Origin: Pseudohalioglobus lutimaris
Lineage (GTDB): Bacteria; Pseudomonadota; Gammaproteobacteria; Pseudomonadales; Halieaceae
Length of the DNA stretch: 54,246 bases
Assembly: GCF_002866825.1 (NCBI RefSeq)
Contig: NZ_PKUS01000039.1
Span: forward strand, 1 to 54,246
Reading direction: 5' to 3'
Made by a program: the position numbers and the translations under genes. The notes under the pieces are model-generated. The model made no database searches. It was not told the origin of the DNA and saw only the letters and a list, made by a program, of their open reading frames with translations. Shown in pieces: positions 18,342 to 28,113 of this stretch. Each line of letters begins with the position of its first letter. Position 1 is the stretch's first letter.

Positions 18342-20057
18342 TTAGACCTTGACCAATGAACTAATGGTAAAGTACATAGCCACTACAAGCAGAATTACTC
18401 CTCCTATCAAGACTACGGCCTTTTGCCGCTGCTGGCTTTTTTCTATATCGTTACTTATGTAAGGGATGGCAACCAGGGGCGCTTCTCCAATCAACTCAGC
18501 GAGTTGATTTAGGCCATGTACAGTGCTATCAGTGATTTCTCTGAGGATTGACAGTCCAGCACCAATCCCAACCCCTAGAATAAAACCAAGAAAGACAATC
18601 GCTGGTCTATGAGGGCTCACCGGGGACGACGGAAGCAAAGGAGATTGGATCAATTCAAAGCGCTCTCCTTTCTGTTCCTGCTCCAGGCTCTTGGCCAAAA
18701 GGGCGTCGCGACGTTTGGCACGGATATCCGCGAACTCCGCGTTTGCAGTCTTGTGGTCGCGCAACATCGACTGATACTCCCGCTCCACCTCAGGCGCCCG
18801 TTTGAGCAACTCCTCGTAAAGATTGATCTTCTGCTCCAACTCCTTCTGCCTGTTACGCATAGACAAAAGGTCCGAATTTATCGTTTCAAGTTGGGTCTGT
18901 AGCAGCACGTAAGCCGGGTTATCCGCCACAGGGGTAGCTGTCCCCCAAGATTCTTTTTCTGCTTTTCGAGCGCTTTCACGAATCTGCTCTAACACCCTTC
19001 GTGCATGTATCAACTCGTGGTGGTCATCCCGATAACGACTCTCTAACCCAGCCACCACCTGCTCCTGCTCCTGCAGTTGTCTCTGCAGGTCATTAACATC
19101 TGAGCCCAGGCCGGTTTCGGCCTGCAAGCCGGCTATTTCACGTTTAAGCCTTATTAGGTCCGGGTGATTCTCCAGGTACACCGCTTCCTTCTTTCTATAC
19201 TCTGTCTGTAGGGCCTTGAGCCGATCAGTAGCGCTCATAACCAAGTCACCTGAAGCCAACATTGTCGGCGCAGTGGGGTTTATCTGGGACATTTTCCCCG
19301 CTATTTCAATCCGCCGTTTAGAAAGTGCTTGGATGCGGTTATCCAAATCGCTAAATTCCTTCTGGGCTGACTGCAATGTTGTCAGGTTGAAGCTGTCACG
19401 CCCCGGCATACTTCCTTCATTTTCTTCTTTAAACCGGGATATCCTCTTCTCCAACTCCACCAATTCATCTTTCAATCGGTTGGCCTCGGAGCTCAAGAAT
19501 TGCTCTGTGCTTGCAGCCTGTTCAGAGCGATCTTGCTGATCCTCCTGCAGGAAGAGTTCCACTAGCTCAGTAGCGACATCCCGGGCCTGAACAGGATCCT
19601 CATCGGTGAAAGCTACTGTGAATGCAATGGTTGCCTGGGTGGGCCTTCCGCTTCTTGGGTCAACAACATCGGCGCTGACCAACTCGACGGCAACGTTATC
19701 CCTGAACTCCCTGACTTCTAGAGGTGTCACATCGGCATCCGATCCATCTTTATGCTTATATAACCTATATTCTTTAATCAACCCCTCGACGTTTTCCCAG
19801 GCCAGTACGCGTTGGCTTATGACCTGGACCTGCTGAGCGGCATAGCTCGTAACTGTTGACCGGACCAAGTCCTGCGATACTGCTTGCTCTTCAATCGAAA
19901 TAACACCCTGTGACTCAAATCTCGCCGGAAGCACAAGCGCGAAGATAACCGCGATCGAAAAGATAAGCACCGCTGGAAGCAGGAACCAAATCTTTCGACG
20001 CCTAAACGCCCTTAGGAAATCTCCTAACGAATTGAATTTACTAAACTGCGTATCCAT
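18342..20057 (-). CDS. Wzz-family polysaccharide chain-length determinant/co-polymerase
   Basis: This 571-residue inner-membrane protein has a first membrane helix at about 18-43 ending in LVLPARFES, the Wzz domain start. A large periplasmic region follows, rich in coiled coil from about 180 to 430 (EANRLKDELVELEKRISRF, RQLQEQEQVVAGLESRY). A proline-rich SPLLPSSPVSPHRPA precedes a second helix at about 485-507, and a third helix lies at 546-568. The Pro-rich motif before the last helices is typical of co-polymerases. It should set polymer length and couple to the kinase encoded next. Lacking a fused kinase domain, it belongs to the split type. Confidence 0.87.
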   Translation of the reverse strand: MDTQFSKFNSLGDFLRAFRRRKIWFLLPAVLIFSIAVIFALVLPARFESQGVISIEEQAVSQDLVRSTVTSYAAQQVQVISQRVLAWENVEGLIKEYRLYKHKDGSDADVTPLEVREFRDNVAVELVSADVVDPRSGRPTQATIAFTVAFTDEDPVQARDVATELVELFLQEDQQDRSEQAASTEQFLSSEANRLKDELVELEKRISRFKEENEGSMPGRDSFNLTTLQSAQKEFSDLDNRIQALSKRRIEIAGKMSQINPTAPTMLASGDLVMSATDRLKALQTEYRKKEAVYLENHPDLIRLKREIAGLQAETGLGSDVNDLQRQLQEQEQVVAGLESRYRDDHHELIHARRVLEQIRESARKAEKESWGTATPVADNPAYVLLQTQLETINSDLLSMRNRQKELEQKINLYEELLKRAPEVEREYQSMLRDHKTANAEFADIRAKRRDALLAKSLEQEQKGERFELIQSPLLPSSPVSPHRPAIVFLGFILGVGIGAGLSILREITDSTVHGLNQLAELIGEAPLVAIPYISNDIEKSQQRQKAVVLIGGVILLVVAMYFTISSLVKV

Positions 20058-20076
20058 GATTTTTGAATCAACTCAA

Positions 20077-21267
20077 CTATCGGGACCAAACGTTTTTTGT
20101 GGGTTGGTAGGCGATACTTAGATAAAATGCGTTGGAGTCAGCACTGCCGCTCTGAAGAAGCTGGGTTTGATCTTGATAGGAATACTGGTAACTCCCTGCA
20201 ATATACCAGGACTCAGCAAAACGATAATCCACTAACAAACGTAGTCTTGCATAGTCTCGAGTAGCATCAATTTCATCTCGAAAAGACTCGCGCCTACCCA
20301 TAAGAACAAAAGCCTTGATTTTGCTTCGCTCAGTCCATTTGAGCTGGTAATCCAAAGACCCCCTATACTCCTCGACTACATTTCCGGCCCCGCTTCCAGC
20401 CGGCTCACTGCTCAGGCGAATTTTCCACTGTGACCTTTCATCGGAATAAGTTAGATCTCCTCGCAGAAGAAAAGTATCGTACTCTTCATCATCAAGACCC
20501 AGTTCGTCAGGAAAGCTGGTTTCCACACTTGCCCATCCGGCCGAAATCGACCCTTTGACTTGCTCTGTCAAGCTTGAGTCAAAACCTAGCCAAGCACCCA
20601 AGGTTTCGGCCTCATCAGCGCTAAAGCGAGGATCACTGTCATCTTCAAACTGACTCCAATAACCCTCCAAGCGAATTCGATTACGCTCAGAAAGCTGGTG
20701 CAACCATCCGCCGTTTGCTCTCAGAAACGAATAATCATTTAAGAGGATCGTATCGTAATCCACACTTTGGTAGTCCAAGCCTCCTGTCACCCCGTTACGC
20801 GTCGTAATCAGGTAATCACCAGATCCACCAAGCGTTGCCGTTTCTCGGCGATTAGCCTTTAACCCTACAAGACCTGTATCCTCGAACTCTCCTGTGCGGC
20901 TTGTATCGCGCTTATACCCCGCTCGCCCTTCGATTTCTCCGCGCTCGAGCAAATAATTCACCTTGCCTTGCAAGTCCTGATCATCACTATCGTACGCGTC
21001 TTCATCAAACCTGGAAAAAACCAACTCACCATCCAGCTCCGCTGTAAGGCGCTCTGTGCGAGTCGCTAATGTTGCAGGCAGCGAAACTCGAGCACCGGAA
21101 ATATCCAACTTATTGTCCGGAGTCATTCGAGTATTATCATCCGTCTCATATCCAGCTTCTACTGCGTACTGAAAGCTGTACTCATTCGCGCCTACTGCAA
21201 TCGACAAACCGAGGAGGCTCGCCGCGCCGAGCATCTGTGAGACTGTTTTTTTTGAATATAAATGCAT
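20077..21267 (-). CDS. Outer-membrane beta-barrel protein of the polysaccharide export system (EpsL-like)
   Basis: This 396-residue protein has a signal peptide (about 1-27, ending VGANEY). The rest is alternating aromatic and polar strands typical of an outer-membrane barrel (YNLL-, SWYIAGSYQYSYQD-, AFYLSIAYQP-type segments) up to the C-terminus. Position and length fit the EpsL-type barrels found between Wza- and Wzz-like genes in exosortase-linked exopolysaccharide loci. It may form the outer-membrane pore used with the short Wza-like protein. The barrel call is firm from the strand pattern; the specific export function is inference from context. Confidence 0.75.
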   Translation of the reverse strand: MHLYSKKTVSQMLGAASLLGLSIAVGANEYSFQYAVEAGYETDDNTRMTPDNKLDISGARVSLPATLATRTERLTAELDGELVFSRFDEDAYDSDDQDLQGKVNYLLERGEIEGRAGYKRDTSRTGEFEDTGLVGLKANRRETATLGGSGDYLITTRNGVTGGLDYQSVDYDTILLNDYSFLRANGGWLHQLSERNRIRLEGYWSQFEDDSDPRFSADEAETLGAWLGFDSSLTEQVKGSISAGWASVETSFPDELGLDDEEYDTFLLRGDLTYSDERSQWKIRLSSEPAGSGAGNVVEEYRGSLDYQLKWTERSKIKAFVLMGRRESFRDEIDATRDYARLRLLVDYRFAESWYIAGSYQYSYQDQTQLLQSGSADSNAFYLSIAYQPTKNVWSR

Positions 21268-21287
21268 TTGCTACCTTCCTCTATCAT

Positions 21288-21845
21288 TCAAGGTACAACG
21301 ACAATATCACGGCTACGCAGCAGGATATTCGAACTCAAATCCTGCCCTGCTTTCACCTTGCTATAACGAAACGAAATGGATTCCTGTCTGCCATCCAGGG
21401 CACGGCGTAAAACCCGGATATCATTCTCCGCGGCAAAGGCATTGAGCCCTCCAGCCAGCGCCAGCGCCTGCATAACATCAGTATCACTGTTAATTCGATA
21501 CTCTCCTGGGCGCTCTACTTTACCAATAACATAAATCTTGTTTCCGCCCGCATCCACCAGCGAGACAACCACGCGCGGCTCATCCTTGATGTATTTTCCG
21601 AGCGCCTTGGAAATTTCCTTTCCCACTTCCGAAGGGGTGTTGCCCGTAGTGTCGATATCCCCCGCCATAGGCAGGCTGATCAAGCCATCGGGACGCACCA
21701 GAACCTCTCGACCCAACGTATCTTCGTTCCAAACATCAATGCGCAACAGATCACCCGGATTTACTGTATAAGGTGCCGCAAAAATCGATGGGACCGCGGA
21801 AAAACAAGCAAAAACTAGCAAAATTTTCGCAATAGACTTCGACAT
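21288..21845 (-). CDS. Polysaccharide export protein (Wza/EpsE-like, short form)
   Basis: This 185-residue exported protein starts MSKSIAKILLVFACFSAVPSIFA, a signal peptide without a lipobox cysteine. A Poly_export domain follows (YTVNPGDLLRIDVWNEDTLGREVLVRPDG, about 25-55), then one SLBB domain (KIYVIGKVERPGEYRI, about 105-120). It lacks the C-terminal helix and extra SLBB repeats of E. coli Wza, so it cannot form the pore alone, in line with the separate barrel downstream. I chose the ATG at 21845 because a GGAGG-type site lies just upstream and a signal peptide starts there. It is the first gene of the minus-strand cluster. Confidence 0.86.
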   Translation of the reverse strand: MSKSIAKILLVFACFSAVPSIFAAPYTVNPGDLLRIDVWNEDTLGREVLVRPDGLISLPMAGDIDTTGNTPSEVGKEISKALGKYIKDEPRVVVSLVDAGGNKIYVIGKVERPGEYRINSDTDVMQALALAGGLNAFAAENDIRVLRRALDGRQESISFRYSKVKAGQDLSSNILLRSRDIVVVP

Positions 21846-22059
21846 TCGTGAGGCCTCCAGACGAACTACAGAACTACATTTTCTAACTACACGAGGATAC
21901 ATGAGAAGTGCGCAAACAGGCACACAGAAACGCATATTTGTGCACCAATCTACATATTTTTATAGGTAGATCAATTCTACTCCGGGGGGGAACAATCGGG
22001 CAAAGAGGGCGCGTCTAAGGAGGCCGCCCTCACCCAGCCAAAACCACTGCGCAACAGCT

Positions 22060-22413
22060 TCAGCGTCGCGCTACGACACTGAAGCCCAGCACCGTTGAGG
22101 CCAACAGCAGGAGCAGGAGCCTGGAGGAAAACGCATTGCTGTCTACGGAGTCGACAACCACACCGGACACGGGCGACACAGCCACGGCTGGCGAACCCGC
22201 CGTGGAGACCAGGTCTCCGGGAACAGATGCCTGGTGAACGGCGGATAACTCCAGTGCGGCTAACTGGTACATACCCGCTTGATCCAGGGAGGCGGTTTTC
22301 AGGGTTTCGATCGAAGTGATCTCAGCACCCATGGCCCCGGCACTGGACCAACTCGCCGCGATAACGACAACTGCGAACACCTTCCGAATATTTGAATACA
22401 ACTTGCGAAACAC
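22060..22413 (-). CDS. Small secreted protein with exosortase-type C-terminal sorting tail (candidate XrtE substrate)
   Basis: This 117-residue protein has an N-terminal signal peptide (RKVFAVVVIAASWSSAGAMGA) and a low-complexity, Ala/Val/Ser-rich middle. Its C-terminus has the three-part layout of exosortase substrates: a short polar stretch (VVDSVDSNAFSS), a hydrophobic helix (LLLLLLASTVLGFSVV) and a terminal ARR. The VPEID pentapeptide expected for XrtE substrates is absent; VDSVD sits in about the right place. I start it at a GTG (22413) preceded by GGGAG at eight bases; another GTG 21 bases upstream has no such site. It lies next to and divergent from the exosortase, and this is why I read it as the substrate. 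No other domain is recognisable. Confidence 0.65.
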   Translation of the reverse strand: MFRKLYSNIRKVFAVVVIAASWSSAGAMGAEITSIETLKTASLDQAGMYQLAALELSAVHQASVPGDLVSTAGSPAVAVSPVSGVVVDSVDSNAFSSRLLLLLLASTVLGFSVVARR

Positions 22414-22985
22414 CGCCCTAACTCCCTTTCCCACAACTGGGAATGATAAAACTTACCTTGCTACTACTTACCCGCTCAGGGCAAACCTTCTCGATTGTCG
22501 CCGCCAACCCCGATATCCATTGGCGTTGAAAACCCGTCTAACCCCTTTTGGGTATAGCACATGGGGCACAGTCTGCACAGATTTGATGACAGTATTCAAA
22601 GCGCATCCAAAAACTGTGAACTGCATCACGGTTTCTCTACGTGACCTGCTTTGACAGGCTAGTGACGGCTAAGATAATCGACGCCCTCACGTACACTGGG
22701 ACCCGATTGGCGATCGGGCGCGCGCATTCTATGCCCTTTGCAGGCATAAAGCACGCCGAATACACTTTTTTTATTGATATACAGCGAGTTAGCTGTGGCC
22801 ATGTGCTCTTATAGAGCCAAAGACGGTCGGTACCGCACCAATATGATGACGCATAATGACCAACGGCACTGAACGGGATTGGACTGCTTACGGGCATGAC
22901 AGACAATTCAACGCTGACACTTGGCGGGCGTCTTTCCCTGCATCCGCTAGCGTCGGCTTATCTTGGGGCATTGCGGGTTGACTGA
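22414..22985. other. Divergent intergenic region between candidate substrate and exosortase genes
   Basis: This 572-base region separates two divergent genes and must hold both promoters, but I see no confident -35/-10 pair or sigma-54 site. A short minus-strand open frame within it (22637-22906) resembles nothing and has no ribosome-binding site. The unusual length for a promoter region leaves room for a regulatory RNA or operators, which I cannot demonstrate. Confidence 0.4.
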
Positions 22986-24644
22986 ATGAAACTGACTTCG
23001 GCCAGGGCATCAAGCCAGCACAGAAGGCACACGTGGCGAATAATTTTACTGATCGCTATTTTTTTCCTGCAGTTTGAAGCGCTGGAAATTGGCCTGCGTG
23101 ACTACTACACACCCGACGTCGCACGGTCATCCGTGTGGGCGCCTCTATACGAATTTCGCCAGTATGTTTTCAGCTTCCTGGTGGTATTTCCGGTTGCACT
23201 GCTACTGATCACCTGGCCCCGGCTGCGCGCACATTACGGACAGCTGAGCCGCGCAACAATATCGCACTCCTGGGGCGGCATGTTCATAATGCAGTTGGCC
23301 CTTTATACCTGCTTTGCCTGGACCACCTACCACCTTTCCATGGAGCCGGATAAATACGCCGGATCAACGCTGCCGCTTATCGGCTGGGGCCTGTTGCTCT
23401 GCGCGACGCTTGGTGCGTCGCTGTTGATGTTGGCGCCCCGGGGGTACTGGGCGAACCTGTTTCGCACGGAGGGAAAATCAATCATCCTGGCTGCTGCTGC
23501 GGCTCTGCTGACGACAGCACTGTCGCTGTTGCTGCAGAAAATCACGCCTGCACTTGCCCTGGGGACAATACAGGGTGCCGAATTCATATTGTCGCTGGTG
23601 TACCACGATGTGGCCTTCGATCTTGATCAACGCGTGCTGGGTACAGGTGACTTCCTGGTTAAAGTCAGCAACGACTGTGCCGGTTATGAAGGCATTGCCC
23701 TGATCACTGTATTCCTGACGGTTTATCTGTTCTTGTTCCACAGGGAATTCCGCTTCCCCGCGGTTTTGGTGGCCTACCCGGTTGGAATTTGTATCATCTA
23801 CGCGTTCAATGTCCTCAGGGTCGCCGCCCTGGTCAGCCTGGGTAGCTCTTTTTCTCCTTCAATCGCCCTGGCCGGCTTCCACTCCAATGCAGGCTGGATA
23901 GCTTTCCTCGCGGTAGCCACCGGCCTGATCGCCTTCCTGCACCGTGTACGCTGGTGTCGTGCGGAGGAAAAACAAGCGCCGGAACCGCAAAAGAGCCGGT
24001 CTGCAGCCAGCGCCGAACCCGGACTGGTAGACGCCCTGCTGTTCCCCTTTATCGCCCTGCTTGCATCCATGCTGATTCTGGGCACGCTCACCGTCGACTT
24101 TGACTACCTCTACCCGGTGAAAGTCATCCTCGTTGGGGCGGCACTCTGGTATTTCCGCGCCCAATATCGCCTTGGCCTGGGCAAAATCAGCATGACCGCC
24201 CTGGCCACCGGGGTGGGGGTCTTCGCGCTCTGGATAGTGCTGGTGCCGAACGCGCCTGCTGATTCAGCAGAATATACCCGCGAATTCGCGCAGTGGCCCG
24301 CCTGGGCTGTGGTTGTCTGGGTATTATTTCGACTGGCGGGATCCGCCATCACCGTTCCCCTGGCAGAGGAACTGGCGTTCAGGGGCTATTTACTCGCGCG
24401 TTTTTCAGGGCAGGCCCCGTCCATGAATGGCCAGTTGCCTTTTAACTGGATCGCGGTGGCTGCCTCGTCACTGCTGTTCGGCATCCTGCACGGACAATGG
24501 TTTGCAGGTGCTATGGCCGGCCTGGCCTATGCGTGGCTGCGGATCAGGAAAAACTCGGTCTATGACGCTGTAGCCGCACACATGATTACCAATTTCCTGC
24601 TTTCTGGCTATGTAATGCTCACCGGTAATTGGTCTTTATGGTGA
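22986..24644 (+). CDS. xrtE: Exosortase fused to a CPBP intramembrane protease domain (exosortase E/protease)
   Basis: The product is a 552-residue polytopic membrane protein with two parts. Residues 1 to about 325 are an exosortase, a transpeptidase-like enzyme that cuts sorting signals of secreted proteins. The conserved Cys231 lies in NDCAGYEGI, Arg278 in NVLRVAAL and His299 in GFHSNAGW, forming the family's C-R-H triad. Residues about 345-552 are a CPBP/CAAX-protease-like domain with EE461-462 and R466 (AEELAFRGYL), H502 (FGILHGQ) and H532/N536 (AHMITNF), all intact. This fusion is the published architecture of exosortase E of VPEID-CTERM systems. It is adjacent to the polysaccharide export genes and a likely substrate. 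The next gene is convergent, ten bases away. Confidence 0.88.
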   Translation: MKLTSARASSQHRRHTWRIILLIAIFFLQFEALEIGLRDYYTPDVARSSVWAPLYEFRQYVFSFLVVFPVALLLITWPRLRAHYGQLSRATISHSWGGMFIMQLALYTCFAWTTYHLSMEPDKYAGSTLPLIGWGLLLCATLGASLLMLAPRGYWANLFRTEGKSIILAAAAALLTTALSLLLQKITPALALGTIQGAEFILSLVYHDVAFDLDQRVLGTGDFLVKVSNDCAGYEGIALITVFLTVYLFLFHREFRFPAVLVAYPVGICIIYAFNVLRVAALVSLGSSFSPSIALAGFHSNAGWIAFLAVATGLIAFLHRVRWCRAEEKQAPEPQKSRSAASAEPGLVDALLFPFIALLASMLILGTLTVDFDYLYPVKVILVGAALWYFRAQYRLGLGKISMTALATGVGVFALWIVLVPNAPADSAEYTREFAQWPAWAVVVWVLFRLAGSAITVPLAEELAFRGYLLARFSGQAPSMNGQLPFNWIAVAASSLLFGILHGQWFAGAMAGLAYAWLRIRKNSVYDAVAAHMITNFLLSGYVMLTGNWSLW

Positions 24645-24654
24645 GGCGTTCCGG

Positions 24655-24999
24655 TTATAGATCGTCACCCTGTTGCCCCCCGGGCATACCGGGAAGAGGA
24701 AACCTGGCCACATTACCTGAGCCGGCTCCCGCGTCTGTTATGCGGGCACTCCCCTCCTTGTCCACCTCATCAATACGAATAATCGCCTGCAGGGGGATAT
24801 AGGAGCGGGTCACGCCATTGAATTCATTCTTCAGCTTTTCTTCGCTGGGGTCGACCACGATTTTTGAGCGCTCACCGAACACGAACTCCTCCACCTCGAT
24901 GAAGCCCCACATATCGCTCTGGTAGATCGCCCGGGCAAACACCTCAAACACCTGGTTGCCATTCTGGAAGATCACTTTGTAGACGGATTGTGCTGGCAT
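24655..24999 (-). CDS. DUF1820 family protein
   Basis: This 114-residue soluble protein starts [29 protein letters not shown] and continues [30 protein letters not shown]. It is the gammaproteobacterial DUF1820 family, whose function is unknown. The C-terminal tail is Gly/Pro-rich and probably disordered. The start at 24999 matches where family similarity begins; an upstream start would add 15 unrelated residues. It is divergent from miaB and ends ten bases from the convergent exosortase gene, marking the edge between the polysaccharide region and the housekeeping block. Confidence 0.82.
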   Translation of the reverse strand: MPAQSVYKVIFQNGNQVFEVFARAIYQSDMWGFIEVEEFVFGERSKIVVDPSEEKLKNEFNGVTRSYIPLQAIIRIDEVDKEGSARITDAGAGSGNVARFPLPGMPGGQQGDDL

Positions 25000-25200
25000 G
25001 ATTCCCTCGTGCGGTGGCCCGCTGGTCGGCCCCTGAACGACCACCTGATTTCAGGGGGCGGCAATATTACCATCATCTGGAGGAAATACCAGTCCGAAAG
25101 CCGCGCCAGCGCTAGGTTTCAGCGACCTGACTGGGTATACTCCTCCACCCTTTTCAAAGCTGGACCAAACGGGGGGGCGAAACCCCGGATCAGAGGAACT

Positions 25201-26544
25201 GTGAGCAAGAAACTATACATCAAGACCCACGGCTGCCAGATGAACGAGTACGACTCCGCTCGTATGCGTGACCTGCTGGAGGAAAGCCACGACCTGGTCC
25301 CCACAGACGACCCGGAAGAGGCCGATGTGTTGCTGCTAAACACCTGCTCTATAAGGGAAAAAGCACAGGAAAAGGTATTTCACCAGCTCGGCAGGTGGAA
25401 ACACCTCAAGCAGAAGAACCCCGACCTGATTATCGGCGTCGGCGGCTGCGTGGCGAGCCAGGAAGGCGCAGAGATTGGCAAGCGCGCTCCCTACGTGGAC
25501 CTGGTGTTTGGCCCCCAGACCCTGCACCGGCTGCCAGAGATGATGGCGCAACGCAGCGCCACGAAAGGCCCCGGGGGCACGCTGGTGGTTGACGTCAGTT
25601 TCCCCGAGATCGAGAAATTCGATCGCTTGCCCGAGCCCAAGGTAGACGGCCCGTCCGCTTTCGTCTCTATTATGGAGGGCTGCTCCAAGTACTGTACCTT
25701 CTGCGTGGTTCCCTACACCCGGGGCGAGGAGGTCTCACGCCCGCTGGACGATGTCATCGCCGAAATCGCTCATCTCGCCGCCGGAGGCGTGCGCGAGGTT
25801 AACCTGCTCGGCCAGAACGTGAATGCCTACCGCGGCGAAAGCCACGAGGGCGAAATAGTCGATTTCGCCGAACTGCTGCACTACGTCGCTCGCATACCCG
25901 GGATCGAACGTATTCGCTACACCACCTCCCACCCGGTGGAGTTCTCCGACGCGCTGATCGAGGCCTACGCCGACATCCCGCAGCTGGTCGACCACCTTCA
26001 TCTGCCGGTCCAAAGCGGTTCAGATAAAGTCCTGACCGCCATGAAGCGCGGGCATACAGCGCTGGAATACAAGTCCAAGATTCGCCGTTTACGCAAGATA
26101 AGGCCTGATATCAGCATATCCTCTGATTTTATTATTGGCTTCCCTGGGGAAACGGAGCGAGATTTTGCTGACACCATGAAACTGATAGAAGACATCGGTT
26201 TCGACGTGTCTTTCAGTTTTATCTACAGTGCCCGTCCCGGTACGCCGGCCGCCGATCTGCCTGATGAAACCCCGGAAGACGTCAAGAAGCAGCGACTGCA
26301 AATTCTGCAGGCGCGTATCAACCAGAATGCGCAGGCAATCAGCCGGGGCATGGTGGGTAGCGTGCAAAGAATCCTGGTTACCGGTGTGTCCAAAAAGGAC
26401 CCTGGCGAACTGCAGGGCCGCACTGAAAACAACCGCGCGGTGAATTTTTCCTGCAGCGATCACAGCCTGATCGGCAACTTTACCGAGGTGGAAATTGTGG
26501 GGGCCCTACCCAACTCCCTCCGCGGGACGCTAAGCAGTCATTGA
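25201..26544 (+). CDS. miaB: tRNA-2-methylthio-N6-dimethylallyladenosine synthase MiaB
   Basis: MiaB is a radical-SAM methylthiotransferase that converts i6A37 to ms2i6A37 in tRNAs reading UNN codons. The 447-residue protein has the N-terminal UPF0004 domain with cysteines at 12, 49 and 83 binding the first iron-sulfur cluster. The radical-SAM CX3CX2C motif follows (C161, C165, C168 in [18 protein letters not shown]), and a C-terminal TRAM domain covers about 380-445. The start is a GTG (25201) preceded by GAGGAAC. The frame is open further upstream, but those codons resemble nothing in the family. It is first in the conserved order miaB-ybeZ-ybeY-corC-lnt. Confidence 0.96.
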   Translation: MSKKLYIKTHGCQMNEYDSARMRDLLEESHDLVPTDDPEEADVLLLNTCSIREKAQEKVFHQLGRWKHLKQKNPDLIIGVGGCVASQEGAEIGKRAPYVDLVFGPQTLHRLPEMMAQRSATKGPGGTLVVDVSFPEIEKFDRLPEPKVDGPSAFVSIMEGCSKYCTFCVVPYTRGEEVSRPLDDVIAEIAHLAAGGVREVNLLGQNVNAYRGESHEGEIVDFAELLHYVARIPGIERIRYTTSHPVEFSDALIEAYADIPQLVDHLHLPVQSGSDKVLTAMKRGHTALEYKSKIRRLRKIRPDISISSDFIIGFPGETERDFADTMKLIEDIGFDVSFSFIYSARPGTPAADLPDETPEDVKKQRLQILQARINQNAQAISRGMVGSVQRILVTGVSKKDPGELQGRTENNRAVNFSCSDHSLIGNFTEVEIVGALPNSLRGTLSSH

Positions 26545-26608
26545 CGCCGGCCAAATCCCGTATATCCTTTAAACTCATTACTCTTGCCTGGGTGGGCCCA
26601 ATAATCAA

Positions 26609-27637
26609 TTGAACAACGAATCCTCAACGTCGCAGCAGCCGACATCCCAAGACACGCTTTCCCTGGAACCTAATGACGCACGTCATCTGGCCATGCTATG
26701 TGGCCAGTTGGATACCCATTTGCGCCAGATTGAACAGCGCCTGGGCATCCATATCAATAATCGTGGCAACCAGTTCCAGCTGAGCGGTCCCGCGGTGAAT
26801 ATCGCCGCTGGCAAAGATTTACTCATACACCTCTATGCTGAGGTCTGTCAGGGCGTAGGATTGAGCCCTGAGTCACTGCATTTGCAACTGCAGCAGGCAG
26901 GGCTGGAGCAGCTGGCCGAGGTCGGTGAAGGTGACGCACCCGTAGAGGCAATCCAGGTAATTCGCACCAAGCGCGCCTCGGTGAAGCCGCGCGGCAAGAA
27001 CCAGCAGGGCTATGTGCGCGCGATCAAGCTCAATGACATCAACTTCGGTATTGGCCCGGCGGGCACGGGCAAGACGTTCCTTGCTGTGGCCTGCGCTGTA
27101 GAGGCACTGATGGAAGAGCGGGTGCGGCGCATTTTACTGGTGCGCCCGGCCGTGGAAGCGGGCGAGAAACTGGGTTTCCTGCCCGGTGACCTCAGCCAGA
27201 AGATCGACCCCTACCTGCGACCACTCTACGATGCGCTCTACGAAATGCTGGGCTTCGAAACGGTGAATAAATATATTGAGCGCAACATTATCGAGGTCGC
27301 CCCCCTGGCATTCATGCGCGGACGTACCCTGAACAACGCTTTTATCATTCTCGATGAGGCACAAAATACCACGCGTGAACAAATGAAGATGTTTCTCACG
27401 CGAATTGGTTTCGGCTCCACTGCAGTGATTACCGGTGACGCCACCCAGATCGACCTGCCCCGCGGGACCCAGTCCGGGCTCACCCACGCCAGCAGCATTC
27501 TCGAGGGCGTTGAGGGGATTGGCTTTACCTTTTTTGCCAACAAGGACGTAGTCCGCCATCCGCTGGTGCAGCGCATTGTCACTGCCTACGACGCCCACGA
27601 GGCAAAGACGACCTCGCTGGACAAGAGCAAACCGTGA
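26609..27637 (+). CDS. ybeZ: PhoH-family ATPase (YbeZ)
   Basis: This 342-residue cytoplasmic NTPase of the PhoH family works with YbeY in rRNA maturation and ribosome quality control. An N-terminal KH-like region covers about 20-90. Walker A is GPAGTGKT, near residue 150, and Walker B is [10 protein letters not shown], near 247; [17 protein letters not shown] between them is strongly conserved. The start appears to be a TTG at 26609: residues upstream of the first internal ATG ([12 protein letters not shown]) still align with E. coli YbeZ, so a later start would cut conserved sequence. The stop overlaps the ybeY start as GTGA. Confidence 0.93.
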   Translation: MNNESSTSQQPTSQDTLSLEPNDARHLAMLCGQLDTHLRQIEQRLGIHINNRGNQFQLSGPAVNIAAGKDLLIHLYAEVCQGVGLSPESLHLQLQQAGLEQLAEVGEGDAPVEAIQVIRTKRASVKPRGKNQQGYVRAIKLNDINFGIGPAGTGKTFLAVACAVEALMEERVRRILLVRPAVEAGEKLGFLPGDLSQKIDPYLRPLYDALYEMLGFETVNKYIERNIIEVAPLAFMRGRTLNNAFIILDEAQNTTREQMKMFLTRIGFGSTAVITGDATQIDLPRGTQSGLTHASSILEGVEGIGFTFFANKDVVRHPLVQRIVTAYDAHEAKTTSLDKSKP

Positions 27638-28113
27638 ACGTTCAGGTAGACGTCCAGTCGGCCACGGCCGAGCCCTGCCCCGATGAGGAAGACATACGAC
27701 GCTGGATCTGTGCTGCCCTGTCCGGCCGCCATAATGCCGATACCGAGATTAGTTTGCGCATTGTTGATACCGAGGAAATGACCGCGCTCAACAGAAACTA
27801 TCGCGGGAAGGACGGGCCTACCAACGTTCTCAGCTTCCCTTCAGACCTTCCCGAAGAGCTGGCACTGCCGCTGCTGGGCGACATCGTCATCTGTGCGCCT
27901 GTGGTGCGTGCCGAGGCCGAACAACAAGGCAAACCCCTGCGCGCGCACTGGGCGCACATGATGGTGCACGGTACCTTGCACCTGCTGGGATATGACCACG
28001 TCGAGGACGACGAGGCCGGAATCATGGAGAACCTGGAAACCAGGGTTCTTGCCTCCCTCAACATCCCCTGCCCCTACTCGGGCAACACCACCAAGGAGCA
28101 TGCGCGAGCATGA
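27634..28113 (+). CDS. ybeY: Endoribonuclease YbeY
   Basis: YbeY is a single-metal RNase needed for 16S rRNA 3'-end maturation and 70S quality control. The 159-residue protein shows the zinc-binding HX3HX5H motif (H112, H116 and H122 in [12 protein letters not shown]) and the upstream [17 protein letters not shown] region. It starts with GTG, overlapping the ybeZ stop by four bases. Its own stop overlaps the corC start by four bases, so translation of the three genes is tightly coupled. Confidence 0.96.
   Translation: MNVQVDVQSATAEPCPDEEDIRRWICAALSGRHNADTEISLRIVDTEEMTALNRNYRGKDGPTNVLSFPSDLPEELALPLLGDIVICAPVVRAEAEQQGKPLRAHWAHMMVHGTLHLLGYDHVEDDEAGIMENLETRVLASLNIPCPYSGNTTKEHARA

Noticed and set aside
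21930-21965. Sigma-54-like motif on the minus strand before the polysaccharide cluster
   Set aside because: GG and GC elements are one base too far apart and the flanks do not fit.
22560-22590. Sigma-54-like promoter before the exosortase gene (GGGGCACAGTCTGCA)
   Set aside because: The spacing between the GG and GC elements is too short for sigma-54.
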